Below are positions 41,119 to 49,541 of a stretch of 64,000 nucleotides of DNA, piece by piece (the stretch's first letter is position 1; the number at the start of each line of letters is the position of its first letter). This DNA comes from Phenylobacterium koreense (GTDB taxonomy: Bacteria > Pseudomonadota > Alphaproteobacteria > Caulobacterales > Caulobacteraceae): NCBI RefSeq assembly GCF_040545335.1, contig NZ_JBEPLU010000001.1, forward strand, positions 1,984,001-2,048,000. The letters are read 5' to 3'. Made by a program: the position numbers and the translations under genes. Below the pieces are notes generated by a model, which had not been told where the DNA came from, did not search any database, and saw only the letters and a program-made list of their open reading frames with translations.

Positions 41119-42153
41119 GTGTTTGCAGACGCATTGGTCACGACGATAGATCGCGCGATCGACGCGCAGATCAAGGCTCACCACTTGCCAGGCTTGGCGA
41201 TGGCGATCCTCAAGGACGGGGAGTTGGCGCTTTCCCGCACGATAGGTCTGGCCAATCTCGAATGGCCTGCGCCGGTGACCAAAGCCACGCGGTTTCAACT
41301 TGCCTCGGTCACCAAGCTTTTCACCGCTGTTCTGCTCATGCGCCTAGTCGAGGAAAAGGCGCTATCGTTGGATCAGTCGATCACCGACCACCTTGAGGGC
41401 GCGCCCGCTTCCTGGCGTCCGATCACCATCCGCCATTTGGCGAACCACACGTCCGGTTTGCCGACCGGCATGGCGGCGGGCGGCATCGTCCCGGAGCTGA
41501 TGACGCCGCAAATCAAGACGCCCCAGGACATTGCGCGCTTCGCCGCAGAGCTGCCCTTGGCACACGCTCCAGGAGAGGCGTCCGAATATGGGCTCTTGGA
41601 TTACGCCCTCCTGACCGCGGTGATGGAACAGGCCGCATCGGCCAAATACGCCGAGCTCCTTGCTCGCAGGCTCGCCGGGCCGCTGAATCTCTCCGTGGTG
41701 TTCGACAATGCGGTGGATCGGGGAATGTCCCGCGTCGCCGACGTTATTCCGCAGCGGGCGTCGACCTATATGTGGGACGGCGCTCAACAACGGCGGATGG
41801 AGGTCATCTATCCACGCTGGAGCTATAGCGCAGGCGGCCTCTATGGCTCGCTGGACGATCTGGTCGCCTTCATGGCCGCGCTCGACAGGGGCGTCCTCAT
41901 GCCCGAGTCCCTGGGCGCGATGTTCGCCTCGTCCGAAGTGAGCGGCGCGCCGCCCGCTCCCTTCGCGCTGGGCTGGATCCCAGGGGAGGTCCTAGGCAGG
42001 GCGACGGTGGGGCATAGCGGAGGGCCTGCACTGGCGGATGTCTTGCTAGCGCCCGGCGAAAGGCTGTCTGTGATCGTGCTCTGCAATCAGTTCGCCATGC
42101 CTCCTCAGATCGCCCGCGAGGTGATGACGATCCTACTGGAAGCGGCCGCCTGA
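41119..42153 (+). CDS. Serine hydrolase, class C beta-lactamase/esterase family
   Basis: About 344 residues, penicillin-binding-protein-like fold. The nucleophile motif is SVTK in FQLASVTKLFTAVLLM, and the third motif is HSG in VGHSGGPALAD. The second motif, normally YxN, reads EYGLLDYA. No signal peptide is seen, so it is more likely a cytoplasmic esterase or peptidase than a lactamase. Start GTG 41119 follows GGAG at good spacing. Its base composition looks less GC-rich at third positions than its neighbours, suggesting recent acquisition. Confidence 0.85.
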   Translation: MFADALVTTIDRAIDAQIKAHHLPGLAMAILKDGELALSRTIGLANLEWPAPVTKATRFQLASVTKLFTAVLLMRLVEEKALSLDQSITDHLEGAPASWRPITIRHLANHTSGLPTGMAAGGIVPELMTPQIKTPQDIARFAAELPLAHAPGEASEYGLLDYALLTAVMEQAASAKYAELLARRLAGPLNLSVVFDNAVDRGMSRVADVIPQRASTYMWDGAQQRRMEVIYPRWSYSAGGLYGSLDDLVAFMAALDRGVLMPESLGAMFASSEVSGAPPAPFALGWIPGEVLGRATVGHSGGPALADVLLAPGERLSVIVLCNQFAMPPQIAREVMTILLEAAA

Positions 42154-42160
42154 CGGCGCA

Positions 42161-42958
42161 TCATCTGCGCAGGAATTCGATCATGGCCGGGGTGGCGGTG
42201 CGGTCCTGGATCATGAACAGGTGGCCGCCTTCGAAGAACCTCAGCTCTGCGCCGGGGATTTGCGAGGCCAGCCGCTCAAGAGTCTGCGGCGGGGCGATGC
42301 CGTCGTAGCGGCCACCCGCCACCAAGGTCGGAGCCTTGATCTGGCCCAGGCGATCCCAAGTGTCGTGCCCGGCCCGGGCTTCCAGTTGACGGTGCGCGCC
42401 TTGCGCGTGGCCCGGCTCGTCCGCGAACGGGTCGGCGGCGGCCAGGACGATCGCCTTGGCGTAGGCTTCCGGATTGGCCTTGGCCCAGGCCATGTCGCGC
42501 CGGGTGTCGGAGATCGGTGTCAGGTATTTCGCGCGGGCCTCGCCCTTCAGGTGCTCGATCTCGTGGAAGGGGAAGGAGGCGCCGCCCGCCCCGCCGGGCG
42601 AGGTGCAGGCCAGCACCAGACGCCGCACGCGACCGGGATGACGCAGGACCAGCTCCTGGGCGACCATGCCGCCGAACGAGACCCCGACGACGTTGGCGCG
42701 CGCCCAGCCCTGGCTCGCCATCAGGGCCGCGGCGTCGTCCGCATAGTCGGCCATGGAGTAGGGAACGTCCGGCTTGTCCGACCGCCCCAGCCCGCGTTGG
42801 TCGTAGGAGATCATGTCGAAGGCCTTGGGGAACGGCCCGTCGAACTGGTTGGGCTTGTTCCTCAGATCGCCGCCGGTGCCGGAAATGAACAGCAGCGGCT
42901 CACCCGCCCCGGCGCGCTCGAAATAGATGGAAAGGCCGTTTACGGCGGCTGTGGGCAT
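42161..42958 (-). CDS. Alpha/beta-fold hydrolase
   Basis: A 265-residue alpha/beta hydrolase. Oxyanion region LLFISGTGGD, nucleophile in VGVSFGGMVAQE (GxSxG), acid in VAGGRYDGIAPP, and His in FEGGHLFMIQD. It resembles 3-oxoadipate enol-lactonase and haloperoxidase-type hydrolases. Convergent with the serine hydrolase (7-base gap). Substrate unknown. Confidence 0.88.
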   Translation of the reverse strand: MPTAAVNGLSIYFERAGAGEPLLFISGTGGDLRNKPNQFDGPFPKAFDMISYDQRGLGRSDKPDVPYSMADYADDAAALMASQGWARANVVGVSFGGMVAQELVLRHPGRVRRLVLACTSPGGAGGASFPFHEIEHLKGEARAKYLTPISDTRRDMAWAKANPEAYAKAIVLAAADPFADEPGHAQGAHRQLEARAGHDTWDRLGQIKAPTLVAGGRYDGIAPPQTLERLASQIPGAELRFFEGGHLFMIQDRTATPAMIEFLRR

Positions 42959-43033
42959 GGGCTCCCTCCCGGCTGTCGCGCCTACACATTGCAGGCGAAA
43001 GCCGGGTTCGTCAGCCCCGTGGACTTTGCGAGC

Positions 43034-43243
43034 CTAGGCCAGCCGGGGATCGGCTTCCTCTCGCCGGCGGCAGATCAGGACACGCCGCGGGCCCTCCCAC
43101 ACCGTCACGTGGGCCGCGGCCTCATGCTGGGTCAGGATCGTGGCGGCGAGCCAGAGTGCGGCCTGGTCGTCGTCGCAGGCGTGGGCCTCGAAGCTCGGGG
43201 ACACGCCGTCGTTCTTGGTCGGGTAGAAGACGTAAAGGGGCAT
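43034..43243 (-). CDS. Small conserved-type hypothetical protein
   Basis: A 69-residue soluble protein (PLYVFYPTKNDG, AHACDDDQAALWLAATIL, VTVWEGPRRVLICRR). The pattern of an acidic helix followed by VxVWxGxRxV is familiar from small alphaproteobacterial proteins, but I cannot assign a function. ATG with AAGGACAGA ahead supports expression. Confidence 0.7.
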   Translation of the reverse strand: MPLYVFYPTKNDGVSPSFEAHACDDDQAALWLAATILTQHEAAAHVTVWEGPRRVLICRRREEADPRLA

Positions 43244-43338
43244 TCTGTCCTTTCCAGGCCAGGCCTAGAAGAGGTCGGCGCGACGTCCGATGTCTTCGAC
43301 ACCGGACGCGCAGCCTTGGGCGCCCCCGCGCTTTAGGA

Positions 43339-43545
43339 TCAGGCTTGAAGCTGGCCGGCCGAGTACTTGCCGCTGCGCTGATCGCGCTCGAGTTCGAAGC
43401 TCAGCTTCTGGCCTTCGTGCAGGCTCGTCATGCCGGCCCGCTCTACCGCGGAGATGTGCACGAACACATCGGCGCCGCCATCGTCAGGTTGGATGAAGCC
43501 GAAGCCCTTTTGGCCGTTGAACCACTTTACAATGCCAGTTTTCAT
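43339..43545 (-). CDS. Cold-shock domain protein
   Basis: A 68-residue CspA-type RNA/ssDNA-binding protein, with RNP1-like KGFGFI and RNP2-like DVFVHIS in a single OB fold ([15 protein letters not shown]). ATG at 43545 follows AAAGGGACGG. The frame is open further upstream but unlike the family. The 226-base divergent gap to the DUF2188 gene is A/T-rich and probably includes a long csp leader; I recognise no specific site in it. Confidence 0.93.
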   Translation of the reverse strand: MKTGIVKWFNGQKGFGFIQPDDGGADVFVHISAVERAGMTSLHEGQKLSFELERDQRSGKYSAGQLQA

Positions 43546-43771
43546 TTTACCGTCCCTTTCCGGACATAAGTTATCGCGCCCAAAAGACAGGGCGCTGATC
43601 AAAATTTCGGATAGGTCAGGAAGCAATTGCGAAGCTAAATTCGATAATTTTAGCGGCGCGGCGTCGAGCCAAGACGAGATTTGACTTTTGAATTTTGCGC
43701 CAAAAACGGCGCGTCCACAAGTATGATTCGGAAAAACTCGAAATTAAGCCGATATCTGGTAAGATTATCGG

Positions 43772-43978
43772 ATGCAAAAGTCTCCCGCACGCGCCGTTCT
43801 GACGGTTGGCCCCCACGACGGCGGGTGGGCCGTCGAACTCGACGGCAGCCTCTTCGGGCACTCCCCGGACAAGGAGGTGGCCAAGGCCAGCGCGCACAAG
43901 CGCGCCCGCCAGATGCAGGACGACGGCCGGCCTTGTCAGGTCCGGATCAGCGGCGAAATGGGCTTCTTCGCAAACTGA
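43772..43978 (+). CDS. DUF2188-like small protein
   Basis: A 68-residue protein with the DUF2188 pattern: VGPHDGGWAVELDGS (the GGWAV core), EVAKASAHKRARQMQ and a final beta strand VRISGEMGFFAN. These small proteins are common in Caulobacterales and have no established function. The SD sequence is weak. It is divergent from the cold-shock gene and ends 16 bases before the CoA transferase stop. Confidence 0.75.
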   Translation: MQKSPARAVLTVGPHDGGWAVELDGSLFGHSPDKEVAKASAHKRARQMQDDGRPCQVRISGEMGFFAN

Positions 43979-43994
43979 GCTCCGAGGCGGAGGG

Positions 43995-45194
43995 TCAGAC
44001 GACGCCCTTCGCCCGCAGGCCGGCGACGGCTTCCGTGCTCAACCCGATCTCGGCCAGCACCTCTTCGGTGTGTTCGCCAAGGCCCGGCCCTGGCCAGCGC
44101 ACCGCGCCCGGCGTCTCCGAGAGCTTCGGGAAGGCGTTCTGCATCTTCACCTTCCCGAACACCGGATGATCGACCTCCACGATCGCTTGGCGCGCCTGGT
44201 ACTGCTCGTTCTCCAGCATGTCCGGCGCCCGGAAGACCCGGCCACAAGGAACGCCCGCCGCTTCCAGGTGTTCGATCAGCTCCGGAAGCTTCCAGTCAGA
44301 GCTCCAGGCGCCGATGAGCTCGTCCAGCTCCTGCTGGTTGGCCCCCCGCGCCGCATGGGTGGCGTAGCGGGGATCGGCGGCCAGCTCCGGCCGGCCCATG
44401 GCCTCAGCCAGCCGGGCGAAGACCGTGTCGCCGTTGCCGCCGATCAGGATCATCTCGCCTTCCGCGCAGGGATAGACGTTCGACGGCGCGATGCCCGGCA
44501 GGATCGATCCGGACCGCTCGCGGACATAGCCGGTCAGGTCGTACTCGGTGACCAGGTTCTCCATCACCGCCAGCACGCTTTCATAGAGCGCCGCGTCGAT
44601 CATCTGGCCGCGGCCGGTGCGCTCGCGCGCATGCAAGGCCATGGTGATCCCCATGACCGCGTGCATGGCCGTCAGGGAGTCGCCGATGGAGATCCCCGCC
44701 CGGGCCGGCGGCCGGTCCGGTTCGCCGGTGATGTGCCGCAGGCCGCCCATGGCCTCGCCGATCAGCCCGTAGCCGGCGCGACCGGCGTAGGGGCCGGTCT
44801 GGCCGAAGCCCGAGACCCGCGCCACGATCAGCCGCGGATTGCTCGCCGCCAGGGCCTCGTAGCCCATGCCCCATTTCTCCATGGCGCCGGGCCGGAAGTT
44901 CTCGATCAGCACGTCGGCCTGGTCGATCAGCTTGCGGGCGATCTCGCGGCCTTCGGGGGTGCGAAGGTCCAGGCCGACGGAGCGCTTGTTGCGCCCGATC
45001 ACCGGCCACCAGGGCGACAGGCCCATGGGCAGGCTGCGCCCCCATTGGCGCATGGGGTCGCCGCTCTTCGGGTCCTCGATCTTGACCACGTCCGCGCCGA
45101 AGTCGCCCAGAATCTGGCCGCAGAACGGCCCGGCGATCAGGGTGCCCATCTCGACGACCTTCAGGCCCTTCAGCGGCCCACGATTGGCTTCCAC
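43995..45194 (-). CDS. CaiB/BaiF family CoA transferase
   Basis: A class III CoA transferase of about 399 residues. Motifs: GLKVVEMGTLIAGPFCGQILGDFGADVVKIE, NKRSVGLDLRTPEGREI, VLIENFRPGAMEKWGMGYEAL, GFGQTGPYAGRAGYG, and the catalytic Asp expected in ARAGISIGDSLTAMHAV. The GTG at 45194 is preferred; the frame opens to 45275, where residues look non-conserved and a possible promoter for the divergent gene lies. Acyl donor and acceptor unknown. Confidence 0.9.
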   Translation of the reverse strand: MEANRGPLKGLKVVEMGTLIAGPFCGQILGDFGADVVKIEDPKSGDPMRQWGRSLPMGLSPWWPVIGRNKRSVGLDLRTPEGREIARKLIDQADVLIENFRPGAMEKWGMGYEALAASNPRLIVARVSGFGQTGPYAGRAGYGLIGEAMGGLRHITGEPDRPPARAGISIGDSLTAMHAVMGITMALHARERTGRGQMIDAALYESVLAVMENLVTEYDLTGYVRERSGSILPGIAPSNVYPCAEGEMILIGGNGDTVFARLAEAMGRPELAADPRYATHAARGANQQELDELIGAWSSDWKLPELIEHLEAAGVPCGRVFRAPDMLENEQYQARQAIVEVDHPVFGKVKMQNAFPKLSETPGAVRWPGPGLGEHTEEVLAEIGLSTEAVAGLRAKGVV

Positions 45195-45212
45195 CCCTGT
45201 TCGTCCTTTTCC

Positions 45213-45237
45213 GGAACTGATCACGCGCGCGTGAGTT
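45213..45237 (+). promoter_or_regulatory. Near-consensus SigT/EcfG site upstream of DUF4142 gene
   Basis: GGAAC, 16 bases, AGTT (one mismatch in -10), 66 bases before the ATG. DUF4142 genes are frequent EcfG targets in alphaproteobacteria, but this match alone is weak. Confidence 0.35.
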
Positions 45238-45303
45238 TCGATTTGGTGCGTGGCTTCATGACCCGCCCGCCGCACGGTCTGTCAATCACGTAAGGAGCTT
45301 CCA

Positions 45304-45891
45304 ATGCACCGTACCCTGCTTATCGCAGGCGCGGCCGCCGCCGCTATGTCCGTGGCCGCCTGCGGACAGAGGACTGAAACCAAGGGCGCCGCGACCCCGG
45401 CCGAACAGGCCGCGACCCCGAGCGCTAATCCTGCCGCGACCATCCCCACCCCGTCGAACGAGGCCGCCGCTCCGGACTTCGTCAACAAGGCCGCCGCCAG
45501 CGACATGTTCGAGATCGAAGCGGCGAAGATCGCGCAGAAGCGCGGCCAGAACGCCGAGGTGAAGAAGTTCGCCGATAAGATGATCGCCGACCACACGGCC
45601 ATCACCGCCAACCTGAAGAAGGCCGTCGCCGACTCTGGTCAGGCCATCACCCTGCCGACGGCGCTTCCCGCCGACCTGCAGGACAAGCTCGACGACCTCA
45701 ACAAGGCCGGGAACTTCGACCGGGCCTACATGGACAACCAGGTCGACGCTCACCAGGCCGCGCTCGACGTGATGCAGCGCTTCGCCCAGGACGGCGACGT
45801 TCCGACCATCCGGTCCTTCGCCGCCGCGACCGCCCCGATGATCCAGCAGCACCACGATCAGGCCAAGGGCATCCGCGACGCCCTGAAGTAG
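45304..45891 (+). CDS. DUF4142 lipoprotein
   Basis: A 195-residue protein with a lipoprotein signal (LIAGAAAAAMSVAAC), an Ala/Pro/Thr-rich linker and a DUF4142 helical domain (KAAASDMFEIEAAKIAQKRGQNAEVKKFADKMIADHTA, VDAHQAALDVMQRFAQDGDVPTIRSFAAATAPMIQQHHDQA), a ferritin-like four-helix fold. It is often stress-induced. SD GTAAGGAG. The 121-base gap downstream holds GC-rich hairpins only. Confidence 0.9.
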   Translation: MHRTLLIAGAAAAAMSVAACGQRTETKGAATPAEQAATPSANPAATIPTPSNEAAAPDFVNKAAASDMFEIEAAKIAQKRGQNAEVKKFADKMIADHTAITANLKKAVADSGQAITLPTALPADLQDKLDDLNKAGNFDRAYMDNQVDAHQAALDVMQRFAQDGDVPTIRSFAAATAPMIQQHHDQAKGIRDALK

Positions 45892-46012
45892 CACGTCCTC
45901 CCTGGGGAGGCGGAGAGGGGCCGCCGTCAGGCGGTCCCGCCCTTCGGCGCCAGGCCCCGTTCCCACGGCGGCGGGGGTTCACATCGACCGCCCGGCGGCG
46001 TAAGGCGGCGGC

Positions 46013-46696
46013 ATGACATCCTATGTCCTTCCCCCGCTCGCTCCAGCCGCAGCGCCCGTGGAGGGCGAGGCGGCTGTCTTCCCGATCCGCCGTGTCCTTT
46101 GCGTGGGCCGCAACTACGCCGCCCATCGCCGCGAAATGGGCGGCGACGACCGCGATCCGCCGTTCTTCTTCTCCAAGCCCGCCGACGCGGTGATCCCGCC
46201 GGGCGGCGCCGTGCCCTATCCTACCCGGACCGCCAACCTGCATCACGAGATCGAGTTGGTGGTGGCGCTGGGCGCCGGCGGCCGTGACGTGCCGCCCGAG
46301 CGCGCGCTCGATCTGGTCTACGGCTATGCGGTCGGGGTCGACCTCACCCGTCGCGACCTGCAGAACGCCGCGAAGGACAAGGGCCAGCCGTGGGATGCGG
46401 CCAAGGGCTTCGACGCCTCGGCGCCCATCTCGCCGATCCGCAAGTGGCGGGGCGCGCCGCCGCAAGGGCGCATCACCCTCAGCGTCAACGGCCAGGTGCG
46501 CCAGGACGCCCAGGTCTCGGACATGATCTGGAACGTCGCCGAGGTGATCTCCGAGGCCTCCAAGCTCTGGACCCTGGCCCCCGGCGACCTGATCTTCACC
46601 GGCACGCCCGAGGGCGTCGGCCCCATCGTCGCCGGCGACCGGGTGACCGGCGAGGTCGAGGGCGTCGGTTCGCTTGCCTTCGAGGTGACGCCGTGA
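46013..46696 (+). CDS. Fumarylacetoacetate hydrolase-family enzyme (fumarylpyruvate hydrolase-like)
   Basis: A 227-residue FAH-fold C-C hydrolase. Motifs: RVLCVGRNYAAHRREMG, PFFFSKPADAV, HHEIELVVALG (metal-binding ExE), GYAVGVDLTRRDLQ, KGFDASAPISPI and GDLIFTGTPEGVGPI. With the following maleylacetoacetate/maleylpyruvate isomerase it forms the lower half of a gentisate-type pathway (fumarylpyruvate to fumarate and pyruvate). No ring-cleaving dioxygenase is present in the window. Overlaps the next gene by four bases (GTGA). Confidence 0.9.
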   Translation: MTSYVLPPLAPAAAPVEGEAAVFPIRRVLCVGRNYAAHRREMGGDDRDPPFFFSKPADAVIPPGGAVPYPTRTANLHHEIELVVALGAGGRDVPPERALDLVYGYAVGVDLTRRDLQNAAKDKGQPWDAAKGFDASAPISPIRKWRGAPPQGRITLSVNGQVRQDAQVSDMIWNVAEVISEASKLWTLAPGDLIFTGTPEGVGPIVAGDRVTGEVEGVGSLAFEVTP

Positions 46697-47337
46697 GCCT
46701 GACCCTGCATTCCTACTGGCGCGCCACCGCCCCCTACCGGGTCCGCATCGGCCTGCAGCTCAAGGGCCTCGCCTACGACTATGTCGGGGTGAACCTGCTC
46801 AAGGGCGAACAGCACGCGCAGGACTATGTCGCCAGGCGCAACCGCCAGCACCTGACCCCGGCCCTGGAGACCGACGGCCACGTCCTGACCCAGAGCCTCG
46901 CGATCCTCGAGTGGCTGGAGGAGACGCATCCACAGCCGGCCCTGCTGCCGGCCGATCCGTTCGACCGCGCCCAGGTCCGGGCCATGGCCGCCCTGATCGC
47001 CTGCGACATCCACCCGCTGAACAACATGCGCATCCAGAAGGCGCTGGAGCAGGCCGGGGTGGACGAAGCCGGCCGGCTGGCCTGGAGCCAGCGCTGGATC
47101 GTCGACGGCTTCACGGCCTTGGAGCCGATGGTCGCCAGCCTCGGCAAGGGCTTCGCCTTCGGCGAGACGCCGACCCTCGCCGACTGCTGCCTGGTCCCGC
47201 AGGTCTATTCGGCCGAGCGCTACAAGGTGGACCTGACGCCGTTCCCGGCCATCGCCGCCGTCGCCGCCCACGCGGCCGGCCATCCGGCCTTCGCCGCCGC
47301 CCACCCCGACCGCCAACCGGACGCCGTACATGCTTGA
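46693..47337 (+). CDS. maiA: Maleylacetoacetate/maleylpyruvate isomerase (zeta-class GST)
   Basis: A 214-residue glutathione-dependent isomerase. N-terminal active-site motif LHSYWRATAPYRVRIGLQLKGL (the zeta-class SxxSxRVR region, with Ala for one Ser), then HLTPALETDGHVLTQSLAILEWLEE and the zeta hallmark DIHPLNNMRI, ending in PTLADCCLVPQVYSAERYKVDLTPFP. Starts at GTG 46693. Its last 8 bases overlap the carbonic anhydrase start. Confidence 0.92.
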   Translation: MSLTLHSYWRATAPYRVRIGLQLKGLAYDYVGVNLLKGEQHAQDYVARRNRQHLTPALETDGHVLTQSLAILEWLEETHPQPALLPADPFDRAQVRAMAALIACDIHPLNNMRIQKALEQAGVDEAGRLAWSQRWIVDGFTALEPMVASLGKGFAFGETPTLADCCLVPQVYSAERYKVDLTPFPAIAAVAAHAAGHPAFAAAHPDRQPDAVHA

Positions 47338-47950
47338 GGATCTGAAGGCCAACAACCGCAAGTGGGCCGCGGGCAAGCTGTCGGTGGATCCCGGCTTCTT
47401 TCGGCGGCTGGTCTCCCAGCAGAGCCCGGAATACCTCTGGATCGGCTGCGCCGACAGCCGCGTGCCGGCCAACGAGATCGTCAACCTCGATCCGGGCGAG
47501 CTGTTCGTCCACCGGAACGTGGCCAATCTCGCCCCGCCGCAGGACGCCAACTATCTCTCGGTGCTGCAGTTCGCCGTGGACGTGCTGAAGGTGAAGCACA
47601 TCATGGTCGTGGGCCACTATGGCTGCGGTGGTGTCGCCGCCGCGGTGGACGGTCAGCGCCGGGGCCTGGTCGATCACTGGCTGCACCCGATCCGCGAGGT
47701 CTATGCCGAGAACCGGGGCGAGCTGGAGGCGCTGCACGAGCATGAGCGTCTCGACCGCCTGGTCGAGCTCAACGTCGTGCGCCAGGTGCGGAACGTCGCC
47801 TCCGACGTCTTCATCCAGGACGCCTGGGCGAGGGGCCAGAGCCTCTGCGTCCACGGCTGGGTCTATTCGATCGCCAACGGCCTGGTCACCGACCTGGAAT
47901 GCGCCATCTGCAATCAGGCCGACCTCGACAAGGCTATCAACGGCGAGTGA
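47330..47950 (+). CDS. can: Beta-class carbonic anhydrase
   Basis: A 206-residue zinc enzyme interconverting CO2 and bicarbonate. Zinc ligands and partners: GCADSRVPANEIV (Cys, Asp-Arg dyad) and VVGHYGCGGVAAAV (His, Cys). SD sequence and start lie inside the end of maiA, so it is translationally linked to a catabolic pair, an unusual partner. Confidence 0.95.
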   Translation: MLEDLKANNRKWAAGKLSVDPGFFRRLVSQQSPEYLWIGCADSRVPANEIVNLDPGELFVHRNVANLAPPQDANYLSVLQFAVDVLKVKHIMVVGHYGCGGVAAAVDGQRRGLVDHWLHPIREVYAENRGELEALHEHERLDRLVELNVVRQVRNVASDVFIQDAWARGQSLCVHGWVYSIANGLVTDLECAICNQADLDKAINGE

Positions 47951-47957
47951 GGCCGGC

Positions 47958-47980
47958 GGGCGCGGCCGCAAGCCGCGCCC
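47958..47980. terminator. Hairpin between convergent can and fbp
   Basis: A 9-bp perfect stem GGGCGCGGC/GCCGCGCCC with a 5-base loop in the 39-base convergent gap. No T run. Confidence 0.5.
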
Positions 47981-47989
47981 ACGCTTCCG

Positions 47990-48961
47990 TCATTTGGCGG
48001 CCGAGGCCAGCTCGACTTCCTCGGCCGAGCCCAGCACCACGGCCACGCGCTGGTGCAGGCCGGTGACCTTCACGTCGAGGATAGGTTGCTCGACATTGGT
48101 CGCCTTGCCGCCGGCCCGCTCGATCAGCAGCGACATCGGGTTCCCCTCGTAGAGCAGGCGCAGCTTGCCGGCCCGGTCGGGCTCGCGGGCGTCCCACGGA
48201 TAGAGGAAGACCCCGCCGCGCATCAGGATGCGGTGTACGTCGGCCACCATCGAGGCGACCCAGCGCATGTTGAAGTTCTTGCCCCGCGGGCCTTCGACGC
48301 CGGCCAGGCAGTCGTCGATATAGGCGCGGATGCCCGGCGCCCAGTGGCGGCGGTTGGACATGTTGATGGCGAATTCCTTGGTCGCCCGCGGCACCTTGAT
48401 GTCGCCGTGGGTCAGCAGCCAGTCGCCTTCCGGCGTCAGGCTGAAGCCCTGCACCTCTCCGCCCAGGGTCAGGACCAGCATGGTCTGGGGTCCGTAGATG
48501 GCGTAGCCCGCGGCGATCTGGGCGCGGCCGCCGACCATGAAGTCGGCCTCGGTCGGCGCACGGCCTTCCGGCGCCGGCAGCACCGAGAAGATCGTGCCGA
48601 CCGAGACGTTGACGTCGATGTTGCTTGAGCCGTCCAGCGGGTCGAAGGCGACCAGGTAGCCGCCCTTGCGGCCGGTGGCCACCATCGCTTCCTGCTCCTC
48701 GGAAGCCAGGCCCGCGACCGGATCGCAGGCGCCGAGCGCCGCGCTCATCAGCTCGTCGGTCATGACGTCGAGCGCCTTCTGCTCTTCGTCCTGCACATTG
48801 ACCGCCCCGGCCAGACCCAGAGCGCCTTCCAGGCCCGCGCCCGCCACCATCTCGCTGATCTGCGCGCAGGTCCCCGCGATGGTCCGCATCACCTCAGCCA
48901 GCTCTTCGCCGACCCCCTGTTTCGTCAGAATCTCGTCAAGGGTCGGAAAGCTGGCGCTCAT
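47990..48961 (-). CDS. fbp: Class 1 fructose-1,6-bisphosphatase
   Basis: A 323-residue gluconeogenic phosphatase. Metal-site motifs LASEEQEAM and [25 protein letters not shown], substrate region [22 protein letters not shown], and the C-terminal [17 protein letters not shown] with [16 protein letters not shown]. Length matches class 1. Single gene, convergent with can. Confidence 0.96.
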   Translation of the reverse strand: MSASFPTLDEILTKQGVGEELAEVMRTIAGTCAQISEMVAGAGLEGALGLAGAVNVQDEEQKALDVMTDELMSAALGACDPVAGLASEEQEAMVATGRKGGYLVAFDPLDGSSNIDVNVSVGTIFSVLPAPEGRAPTEADFMVGGRAQIAAGYAIYGPQTMLVLTLGGEVQGFSLTPEGDWLLTHGDIKVPRATKEFAINMSNRRHWAPGIRAYIDDCLAGVEGPRGKNFNMRWVASMVADVHRILMRGGVFLYPWDAREPDRAGKLRLLYEGNPMSLLIERAGGKATNVEQPILDVKVTGLHQRVAVVLGSAEEVELASAAK

Positions 48962-49033
48962 GGTCGGGCGTCCTCTCGTATGGGCTTTGGATGCGGACAG
49001 CCAATATCCCGCCCCGCGCCCGGAGGCGACCCC

Positions 49034-49480
49034 CTAGCCGTGCGGCCGGCCTGATCGACGCTGCGCCTCGCGCATCGGGCCGCGGCCGTCGTCGCCGTGC
49101 CAGATCTGCAGGCGAATGTCGGCGGGGCCGGTCACGACGCGGAACTGGCGGCGGGTCAGGTCCGGCGTCCCCAGGATCTCCGCGCCCTCGCCGCCCAGGC
49201 CGTGGCAGGCGGCGCAATGGGTCTGGTAGAGCGGCACGGCGCGGATCACCGCCGCCTCGTCCCGCTGGGCGCCGGCGAGGGCCAGGACGTACTCGGTCAG
49301 GTCGGAGATCTCGGCCGGCCCCAGGGTCCCGTCGTCGCCGAACCCGGGCATCTCCGCCGGCTGCGGCCAGCCGGTGAGGCGCGCCGGCTCGGGCGTCGCC
49401 GGCAGACGCTGAACGGCCGCCGCGCCCCCTGCGAGAGCGAGGATCAGTCCGGTGGCGAAGACGGCGGGCAGGCGGGACAT
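49034..49480 (-). CDS. Small c-type cytochrome, half of a CcoP-like diheme module
   Basis: A 148-residue exported cytochrome with a signal peptide (residues about 1-22) and one heme motif, CAACH (residues 89-93), with a probable axial Met136 in GRGPM. Residues 43-70 (EMPGFGDDGTLGPAEISDLTEYVLALAG) look like the C-terminal end of a first cytochrome domain whose CxxCH is missing. The layout resembles the second half of a CcoP/FixP diheme subunit. The C-terminus is short and polar. Single gene. Confidence 0.8.
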   Translation of the reverse strand: MSRLPAVFATGLILALAGGAAAVQRLPATPEPARLTGWPQPAEMPGFGDDGTLGPAEISDLTEYVLALAGAQRDEAAVIRAVPLYQTHCAACHGLGGEGAEILGTPDLTRRQFRVVTGPADIRLQIWHGDDGRGPMREAQRRSGRPHG

Positions 49481-49541
49481 CCGCGTCAGTCTATGCGGCC
49501 GGCCGACGCCACGGCTAGACCGTGCTTTGCCCTAGGGCAGA

